Assembly: GCA_016234485.1 (NCBI GenBank)
Contig: JACRBL010000025.1
Coordinates: forward strand, 1-33,842
Direction: 5' to 3'
DNA length: 33,842 nt
DNA from: Chloroflexota bacterium
Lineage (GTDB): Bacteria > Chloroflexota > Anaerolineae > Anaerolineales > Villigracilaceae
Shown: piece by piece, positions 1-5,065 of the stretch
Numbering within the stretch: position 1 is the stretch's first letter
How the letters are laid out: every line of letters begins with the position of its first letter
Translations under genes and position numbers: made by a program
The notes under the pieces: generated by a model
Seen by the model: only the letters and a program-made list of their open reading frames with translations
What the model was told of the DNA's origin: nothing
The model's database searches: none

Positions 1-126
1 GAATTGGCTTGCGCAAACAAACTGCACGACTCGATGGATGAGGTACTGGCTTCTGCCGAATACATGCTGGCACAACAGAATAAACCAACCAGCACTTTCC
101 ATTTGTCGTTTTCTAAACTTCTATGA
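1..126 (+). other. C-terminal tail of an upstream reading frame (partial)
   Basis: The first frame is open from the left edge to a TGA at 124-126 and reads as ordinary polar protein (begins ELACANKLHDSMDEV, ends FHLSFSKLL). It stops where the next frame begins to look like the N-terminal helix of the DAC-like domain. It could be the end of a separate gene, or the N-terminal part of the same gene with a frameshift near 115-126. In the other frame, the residues encoded by 38-124 are rich in Trp, Cys and Asn and do not look like protein. I favour the frameshift or a short overlap but cannot settle it from a truncated gene. Confidence 0.4.
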
Positions 127-526
127 ACGACTACTTAGATTAACAGATTTTCAAGTAGAACATGCACAACAGAAACTCGCTGAAACTTCCGAGTTTATTG
201 GCAAACTTTCGGGTGTGGATGGGGCAATTATTTTCCGAACAGACTTTATTCTTGAAGGGTTTGGCACAGAAATATTGATGGATAAAATCAAGCCATCGAA
301 AGTTTACAAAGTTCTTGATCCAATAAAGAAACATAAGGAAGAGTTGGATAGCGAGCAGTTTGGAATGCGCCATCGGTCTGCAATGAGACTCGTTTCAGCA
401 GTTCCTGATATTGCGATATTCGTAGTATCTCAAGATGGAGGAATAAGCTTAATTTGGAACGAAAATGGGGAAGTTTGTTTTAAGACAGGTGTCAAAACCA
501 CCAATGTAAATATGGTTTCACCATAA
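38..526 (+). CDS. DAC (DisA_N / diadenylate cyclase)-like domain protein, partial or frameshifted
   Basis: The C-terminal two thirds resemble the DisA_N/DAC fold. A leading helix (ERLLRLTDFQVEH) is followed by a GVDGAIIF strand, then a GFGTEI segment and a FGMRHRSAM motif, and finally alternating strands (IAIFVVSQDGGISLIW). DGA and RHR are the two nucleotide-binding and catalytic signatures of diadenylate cyclases, and both are present, although GTRHR is changed to GMRHR. Family knowledge: full cyclases make c-di-AMP, while DAC-related sensor domains only bind ligand. There is no DisA DNA-binding domain or CdaA membrane region here. The ATG at 38 is only the first in-frame start; true coding in this frame probably begins near 125, so the upstream part may be frameshifted from the first frame. 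Function beyond the fold is not claimed. Confidence 0.55.
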   Translation: MRYWLLPNTCWHNRINQPALSICRFLNFYERLLRLTDFQVEHAQQKLAETSEFIGKLSGVDGAIIFRTDFILEGFGTEILMDKIKPSKVYKVLDPIKKHKEELDSEQFGMRHRSAMRLVSAVPDIAIFVVSQDGGISLIWNENGEVCFKTGVKTTNVNMVSP

Positions 527-555
527 CCCCACCTTCTGATAAAATCACCGCCACC

Positions 556-609
556 ATGTCAAACGAATCCCTCGTCATCTACTCCATGAACAAAGTGGGA
601 TATATCTAA
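556..609 (+). pseudogene. Truncated ettA 5' end, remnant 1
   Basis: A 17-codon frame (starts MSNESLVIYSMNKVG, stop TAA 607-609) matches the first 15 codons of the intact ettA at 3115. The 45 nt at 556-600 differ from ettA at three positions and are identical to remnant 2 at 1322-1366. The similarity extends upstream through a TAAAAT -10-like box (540-545), so the promoter region was copied too. Homology stops at 600, where the mntA/hepT cassette begins. The broken hepT frame reads antisense through this remnant. Confidence 0.75.
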
Positions 610-979
610 AAGCATGGCTCCGAGAATTTCTCTCGGAGTCCTTTTTTTTCTTGAGCATCTTCCGTAATGCAGGAGTGATGGCGGGTAAATCCTCCTGCAC
701 CGTCCGCCAGATCACTTCTGTGTTTACCCCAAAATACTCGTGGGTCAATTTGTTCCGCATTCCCGTAATTTCCCGCCACTGGATTTCAGGGTGATAGTTA
801 CGCACATCTTCAGGAATTTGACGTGCGGCTTCGCCGATGATTTCAAAAGCCCGAATGACTGCATACATGGCCTTATCGTCTTTGCAAAAGCTGGCGTAAT
901 CCATCCCCTTCACAAAAGAACGCGCCTATTCGGCATTCTCCAGCCTATCGTGCAGATAGTCATCGTATTCGCGCTTCAT
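575..979 (-). pseudogene. hepT: HepT-family toxin (DUF86), interrupted by an in-frame stop
   Basis: The minus-strand frame from ATG 979-977 begins MKREYDDYLHD, hits TAG at 928-926, then continues ARSFVKGMDYASF through a typical HepT/DUF86 body. That body contains RAFEIIGEAARQIP and the HEPN RNase motif R-x4-H followed by Y (RNKLTHEY). Family knowledge: HepT is an RNase toxin silenced by MntA, which AMPylates the Tyr of this motif. The ATG overlaps the mntA stop (ATGA), as in intact operons. The nonsense codon falls in the conserved N-terminal helix, so the gene is probably dead unless a GTG at 913-911 allows a 112-residue restart. The C-terminus (from about SHAFRYIPLC) runs into the ettA remnant, so the native end is also altered. 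Confidence 0.8.
618..649 (+). terminator. Rho-independent terminator
   Basis: An 8-bp perfect stem (CTCCGAGA at 618-625 with TCTCGGAG at 631-638) and a 5-nt loop are followed by TCC and eight T residues (642-649). It would stop plus-strand transcripts coming from the DAC-like gene or from the ettA remnant promoter before they run antisense into hepT. It lies inside the 3' end of the hepT frame. Confidence 0.75.
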
Positions 980-1278
980 ACGGGAATAGCCTCGCGCAGG
1001 ATTTGCTGTCCGATCTTTGGCTTGAGCGAGTCCTTCATCACCAAATCCACCTTGACTCCCAGCAGATCGGATAAATAATTTTCAATCGCTATAAAGGTCA
1101 ACAGGCTGGGAGCTTGCTTAAAGGTGACCAGAACATCCAGGTCGCTGTCCCTCTTTTGCTCATCACGCACATACGAACCGAAGATTTCGAGTTTCTCCAC
1201 GCTATATCGCTCCGCCAGCATCGGAATTTGCTGGTGGAGTATTTCAAGCATTTTCTTCAAGGGACGTGTACGTGCCAT
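976..1278 (-). CDS. mntA: MntA-type minimal nucleotidyltransferase antitoxin
   Basis: 100 residues, a usual length for the family. The nucleotidyltransferase motif GSX10DXD is intact: G34-S35, D46 and D48, with a third Asp likely at D78 (KVDLV). Family knowledge: MntA adds AMP units to a Tyr of the HepT toxin and so neutralises it. The start at MARTRP is preferred over an upstream in-frame start because a TATAAT box lies exactly 6 nt before this ATG, which suggests a leaderless transcript. The stop overlaps the hepT ATG. Because hepT carries a stop codon, the antitoxin may be an orphan here. Confidence 0.85.
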   Translation of the reverse strand: MARTRPLKKMLEILHQQIPMLAERYSVEKLEIFGSYVRDEQKRDSDLDVLVTFKQAPSLLTFIAIENYLSDLLGVKVDLVMKDSLKPKIGQQILREAIPV

Positions 1279-1284
1279 GTTTGA

Positions 1285-1290
1285 ATTATA
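1285..1290 (-). promoter_or_regulatory. -10 box of mntA, leaderless arrangement
   Basis: On the minus strand GTTGTATAAT is followed by six bases and the mntA ATG, so transcription is expected to begin at or next to the start codon. There is no Shine-Dalgarno sequence. The same GTTGTATAAT-N6-ATG layout precedes abiEi. No good -35 hexamer is seen. Confidence 0.6.
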
Positions 1291-1303
1291 CAACCAAAAC
1301 ATA

Positions 1304-1480
1304 GAGTAAAATCACCCCACCATGTCAAACGAATCCCTCGTCATCTACTCCATGAACAAAGTGGGACGCATCGTCCCCCCCAACAAACAGATCCTGCGCG
1401 ACCGGCAAGCGTCGCTCGGGTTCTACTACAGCGCCTAACGGTCGGAGCGCTCGGTCTCAACGGCGCAGGCAAACATTCAC
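1304..1480 (+). pseudogene. Truncated ettA 5' end, remnant 2
   Basis: From ATG 1322 the frame reads MSNESLVIYSMNKVGRIVPP and so on to a TAA at 1436-1438. DNA similarity to ettA continues out of frame to about 1473, ending inside the first Walker A codons (GGCGCAGGCAA). Positions 1304-1321 repeat the short upstream segment seen before remnant 1. Its IVPPNKQIL stretch is closer to the EttA family consensus than the intact gene's LIPISNKMIL, so the remnant seems to come from another ettA allele rather than a recent copy of the gene at 3115. Confidence 0.75.
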
Positions 1481-1484
1481 CTTC

Positions 1485-1520
1485 AAAAATACCACACTTT
1501 TTAAAAAGTGTGGTATTTTT
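1485..1520. repeat. 36-bp perfect palindrome, probable abiE operator
   Basis: AAAAATACCACACTTTTT (1485-1502) is followed without a gap by its exact reverse complement (1503-1520). It sits just after the end of ettA remnant 2 and overlaps the -35 region of the abiEi promoter. Family knowledge: AbiEi antitoxins repress their own operon by binding inverted repeats in the promoter, so operator function is a reasonable inference. It could also mark the cassette edge. Confidence 0.65.
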
Positions 1521-1524
1521 GTTG

Positions 1525-1530
1525 TATAAT
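1525..1530 (+). promoter_or_regulatory. -10 box of abiEi, leaderless arrangement
   Basis: TATAAT at 1525-1530 is followed by six bases and the ATG at 1537. A weak TTAAAA (-35 like) lies at 1501-1506 with an 18-bp spacer, inside the palindrome. No Shine-Dalgarno is possible in the 6-nt gap. Confidence 0.65.
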
Positions 1531-1536
1531 ATCTGC

Positions 1537-2127
1537 ATGGCGAACTACAAAAAAATATTCACCGATCACAATGGCATCCTGCGTGCATCCACCGCCATCG
1601 AACTCGGCGTGCCAAAACATGTGCTCTACGAAATGGTGGAAGCGGGAGAACTCATCCGTGAAGCGCAGGGCATCTACCGCCTGAGCGAGGTTGACATGGT
1701 GGGGAATCCCGACCTTGTGAATCTTAGTCTGCGAGCGCCGAAGGCGGTATTTTGTCTTATCTCCGCGCTGTACTTCCACGAACTGACCACGCAAATTCCC
1801 CACTATGTTTACTTTGCCCTTCCGCGTGACGTCAAAACGCCGAAGATCCCTTATCCGCCGATTCGTGTTTTCCATTTTTCACAAGAATCCTATCAGGCAG
1901 GGATTGTTGAGCACGATCTGGACGGGGTCAAAGTCAGAATCTACGACCGCGAGAAAACCATTGCAGATTGTTTTAAATTTCGTCAAAAGGTGGGCATGGA
2001 TGTGGCAATCGAAGCCGTCAAAGACTATCTTCGACAGCCGAAGATGGATGTGTATAAACTACTGGAGTATGCAAAAGTCAACCGCGTGGAGAAGATCATG
2101 CGTCCGTATTTGGAGGCACTTATATGA
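1537..2127 (+). CDS. abiEi: AbiEi-family antitoxin / transcriptional regulator
   Basis: 196 residues. The N-terminus (ANYKKIFTDHNGILRASTAIELGVP, then HVLYEMVEAGELIREAQGIYRL) is the winged-helix domain typical of AbiEi antitoxins. The rest (LRAPKAVFCLISALYFHELT, REKTIADCFKFRQKVG) matches the family's C-terminal domain. Family knowledge: AbiEi represses the operon and counteracts the AbiEii nucleotidyltransferase toxin in a type IV toxin-antitoxin, phage-abortive system. The start at 1537 is chosen over an upstream in-frame GTG because of the TATAAT-N6-ATG layout; the upstream codons would lie inside the promoter. It overlaps abiEii by ATGA. Confidence 0.88.
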   Translation: MANYKKIFTDHNGILRASTAIELGVPKHVLYEMVEAGELIREAQGIYRLSEVDMVGNPDLVNLSLRAPKAVFCLISALYFHELTTQIPHYVYFALPRDVKTPKIPYPPIRVFHFSQESYQAGIVEHDLDGVKVRIYDREKTIADCFKFRQKVGMDVAIEAVKDYLRQPKMDVYKLLEYAKVNRVEKIMRPYLEALI

Positions 2128-3038
2128 AAAAGCCAGTCACGAATGTTCCCGCATCCATCCTGGCACGGCTGAAAAATCAGGCGGAAATACTGGATCGCCC
2201 ATTCGCAGAAATTCTCCAATACTACGCGATGGAACGATTTCTCTATCGGCTTTCCAAAACCAAATACGCGGCGAAGTTCGTTCTCAAAGGCGGATTGCTG
2301 TTTTACGTTTGGAATGTCCCTTTGCGAAGGCCGACGAAGGACATTGACTTTCGCGGCTACGTCTCAAATGACAGCCAACGCCTGTTGGAAATTTTTAGGG
2401 AAGTCGCGGCTGTGTCCACGCCTGAAGATGGGCTTGTCTTCGACTTGGATTCCATTGCGATCGATGAAACACAGATGGACGCCGACTATCAAGGCATCCG
2501 CGTAAAGTTGAACGTCACGCTGGCGCGCTCAAGAATTCCCGTTCAAATTGATATCGGTTTCTCCGACGAACTCACCTCCAAGGCTGAACTTGTCGAATAC
2601 CCGAATATCCTTTCCGATCTCCAACATATCCGCATGAAGGGCTATCCAAAGGAATCAGTAGTCGCGGAGAAATTCCACGCCATGATCCGTCACGGGGATT
2701 TGAACAGTCGTATGAAAGATTATTATGACATCTGGCTGATTTCAGGCGCCTTTGAATTTGAAGGTCAGTCACTACGAAAGGCGATCGAGACCACGTTCAA
2801 AAACCGTGACGCCAGCTTGCCCATCGAAAGACCTGAATCACGCTCCGTTGAATTTGCTTCCGCCAGCAGTACACGCTGGAAGACCTTTCTGGAAAAGGCG
2901 AATCTTGAAACCGCCGATAGCGCCGACTTCACACGCATCATCGAAGATGTTTGGGGTTTCCTCGAATATCCATTACGGGCATCCATCAGCCAGACAAAAT
3001 CAGCCCGCAAATGGATTCCTCAAAGAGGTTGGCTATAG
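2124..3038 (+). CDS. abiEii: AbiEii-family nucleotidyltransferase toxin
   Basis: 304 residues, full length for the family. The catalytic nucleotidyltransferase motif is visible at about 52-76: FVLKGG with G56-G57, then TKDIDF with D73 and D75. The later conserved block at about 178-205 (VVAEKFHAMIRHG, NSRMKDYYDIWL) includes the Lys and Asp residues needed for activity in AbiEii/MenT proteins. Family knowledge: such toxins transfer nucleotides to RNA or tRNA acceptors and stop growth. The ATG overlaps the abiEi stop, giving translational coupling. All motifs look intact, unlike hepT next door, so this cassette is probably functional. Confidence 0.9.
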   Translation: MKKPVTNVPASILARLKNQAEILDRPFAEILQYYAMERFLYRLSKTKYAAKFVLKGGLLFYVWNVPLRRPTKDIDFRGYVSNDSQRLLEIFREVAAVSTPEDGLVFDLDSIAIDETQMDADYQGIRVKLNVTLARSRIPVQIDIGFSDELTSKAELVEYPNILSDLQHIRMKGYPKESVVAEKFHAMIRHGDLNSRMKDYYDIWLISGAFEFEGQSLRKAIETTFKNRDASLPIERPESRSVEFASASSTRWKTFLEKANLETADSADFTRIIEDVWGFLEYPLRASISQTKSARKWIPQRGWL

Positions 3039-3063
3039 CCCAAGCGCCATTCTCCCTCTCTGA

Positions 3064-3069
3064 TACAAT
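3064..3069 (+). promoter_or_regulatory. -10-like box upstream of ettA
   Basis: TACAAT lies 45 nt before the ettA ATG, in a segment (about 3060-3082) that resembles the sequence before both ettA remnants. No convincing -35 is seen. A leader of about 38 nt is expected. Confidence 0.4.
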
Positions 3070-3114
3070 ACGCCCCGTCCAATTACTAATCATCTACGAT
3101 CTGAAAGAACCCCA

Positions 3115-4788
3115 ATGGCAAACGAATCCCTCGTAATCTACTCCATGAACAAAGTGGGGCGTCTCATCCCCATCAGCAACAAAATGATCCTGCGCGACAT
3201 CTCGCTCGGCTTCTACTACGGCGCCAAGATTGGCGTGCTCGGTCTGAACGGCGCGGGCAAGTCCACGTTACTGCGCATCATGGCAGGCATTGATAAAGAC
3301 TACATCGGCGAAATCTCGCAAGCCAAAGGCTACACCTATGGACTGCTTGAGCAGGAACCCAAACTCGACGAAACCAAAACCGTTATCGAGTGCGTGAAAG
3401 AAGCGGTGCAACCCATCGTGGATATGCTCGCGCTCTTCGATGAGGTCAACGCCAAGTTCGCCGAACCCGATGCCGACTTCGACGCGCTCGTCGCCGAACA
3501 AGCCAAACTGCAGGACGCGCTCGACAAGCACGACGCCTGGAATCTCGACTCGCATCTCGAAGTGGCGATGGAAGCCTTGCGCTGTCCCACTGGCGATACG
3601 CCCATCAAGGTTTGCTCGGGCGGAGAAAAGCGCCGCGTCGCCCTCACCCGACTCCTGCTCACTGAACCCGATGTTCTCCTGCTCGACGAACCCACCAACC
3701 ACCTCGACGCCGAGTCCGTGGCGTGGCTCGAACATCACCTGCGCGACTACAAAGGCACCGTCATCGCCGTCACCCACGACCGCTATTTTCTTGATAATGT
3801 TGCAGGCTGGATCCTCGAACTCGACCGCGGCTACGGAATTCCTTATAAAGGAAATTATTCTTCGTGGCTCGAACAAAAACAGGAGCGCATCCGCCTCGAA
3901 GAAAAATCCGAATCCAAACGCCAGAAGACCCTCGAGCGCGAACTCGAATGGATTCGCATGGGCGCAAAAGCGCGTCAGGCAAAGGGACAAGCCCGCGTCA
4001 CTGCCTACGAAAAATTATTGAGTCAGGAAGCCGAAGCGCGCCGCGAAGAACTGGATATCTACATCCCGCCTGGTCCGCGCCTCGGGGACGTCGTCTTCGA
4101 GTTTGACAAAGTTTCCAAATCGTACGACGACCGCCTCATTCTCGATGGGTTTTCTGCTTCTGTTCCCCCAGGCTCTATCGTCGGGATCATTGGTCCGAAC
4201 GGCGCAGGCAAGACTACGTTGCTCAAGATGATCACAGGCAAAGAAAAACCCGACAGCGGCTCCATCAAAATTGGCGACACCGTCAAGTTCTCCTACGTTG
4301 ACCAAACCCGCACCCTCGACCCTGAGAAAACCGTCTACGAAGAAATCTCAGGCGGCGCGGAAAATCTTGAACTCGGCAAACGCAAGATCAACTCACGCGG
4401 CTATGTCTCTTCCTTCAACTTCGCAGGCTCCGACCAGCAAAAGAAAGTCGGCATCCTCTCGGGCGGTGAACGTAACCGCGTCCACCTTGCCAAGACCCTC
4501 ACCGAAGGCGCCAACGTTCTGCTCCTCGATGAACCGACCAACGACTTGGACGTCAATACCCTGCGCGCCCTCGAAGAAGCCATCACCGAATTCGCAGGCG
4601 TCGCATTAGTCGTCTCCCACGATCGCTGGTTCCTCGACCGCATCTGCACGCACTTGATTGTCTTTGAAGGGGATTCGCAAGCCAAAATGTACATCGGCAA
4701 CTGGTCCGATTACGAGACGATGATGCAGGAGAAATTCGGCAAAGACCTCACCCCGCATCGGGTCAAGTATCGTACGTTGAAGAGATAA
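3115..4788 (+). CDS. ettA: Energy-dependent translational throttle protein EttA (ABC-F ATPase)
   Basis: 557 residues, against 555 for the E. coli protein. It has two ABC cassettes: Walker A at 43-50 (GLNGAGKS) and 360-367 (GPNGAGKT), signatures CSGGE (167-171) and LSGGE (448-452), and catalytic Glu E192 and E473 in DEPTNHLD and DEPTNDLD. The EttA-specific arm and linker (WLEQKQERIRLEE to about 300) and the C-terminal VKYRTLKR are present. Family knowledge: EttA binds the ribosomal E site and links the first peptide bond to ATP/ADP levels; it is cytosolic and has no membrane partner. Two truncated relatives of its 5' end lie upstream, each just before or after a toxin-antitoxin cassette. The gene itself is intact and ends before a strong hairpin. 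Confidence 0.96.
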   Translation: MANESLVIYSMNKVGRLIPISNKMILRDISLGFYYGAKIGVLGLNGAGKSTLLRIMAGIDKDYIGEISQAKGYTYGLLEQEPKLDETKTVIECVKEAVQPIVDMLALFDEVNAKFAEPDADFDALVAEQAKLQDALDKHDAWNLDSHLEVAMEALRCPTGDTPIKVCSGGEKRRVALTRLLLTEPDVLLLDEPTNHLDAESVAWLEHHLRDYKGTVIAVTHDRYFLDNVAGWILELDRGYGIPYKGNYSSWLEQKQERIRLEEKSESKRQKTLERELEWIRMGAKARQAKGQARVTAYEKLLSQEAEARREELDIYIPPGPRLGDVVFEFDKVSKSYDDRLILDGFSASVPPGSIVGIIGPNGAGKTTLLKMITGKEKPDSGSIKIGDTVKFSYVDQTRTLDPEKTVYEEISGGAENLELGKRKINSRGYVSSFNFAGSDQQKKVGILSGGERNRVHLAKTLTEGANVLLLDEPTNDLDVNTLRALEEAITEFAGVALVVSHDRWFLDRICTHLIVFEGDSQAKMYIGNWSDYETMMQEKFGKDLTPHRVKYRTLKR

Positions 4789-4798
4789 ATCAAAATAG

Positions 4799-4900
4799 AT
4801 GGAAGCCAACAAGTGTCGTCACGGCCGTCATCAATGGCTGGACGATATGGATGAAAATGGACCGTTTATGCTTGATCTGTGCCTGCCGATCACAGAGTAA
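4799..4900 (+). CDS. Candidate 33-residue protein downstream of ettA
   Basis: ATG at 4799, 10 nt after the ettA stop, opens a frame starting MEANKCRHGRHQW and ending LCLPITE, which stops one base before the terminator hairpin. A Cys/His-rich start (C6, H8, H11) and a later Cys (C28) hint at a small metal-binding protein. There is no clear ribosome-binding site. It may be chance or a decayed gene. Confidence 0.25.
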   Translation: MEANKCRHGRHQWLDDMDENGPFMLDLCLPITE

Positions 4901-4942
4901 ACAAACTGAGTCCGCCATTTTTCAATGGCGGACTCAGTTTGT
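4901..4942. terminator. Strong hairpin after ettA
   Basis: A 19-bp perfect stem (4901-4919 with 4924-4942) has a 4-nt loop (TTTC). There is no long T tract on the plus side, but the stem is strong and lies between ettA and the convergent 5066-7543 gene, so it probably ends transcription. The rest of 4943-5065 shows no gene or clear element. Confidence 0.6.
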
Positions 4943-5065
4943 GAATTTATTTCATATTGCCAGTAGATGGTTTTTAGATAAACATCATCATGCCAGGCTG
5001 GGGACTATTATTTGGCGGAACAGTTGAGGCTTTGGAACTCCCTATGAAAGTAATGGCTTTTTCCA

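Noticed and set aside
1..4900. Insertion sequence carrying the toxin-antitoxin cassettes
   Set aside because: No transposase or terminal inverted repeats are visible; only ettA-derived direct repeats flank the cassettes.
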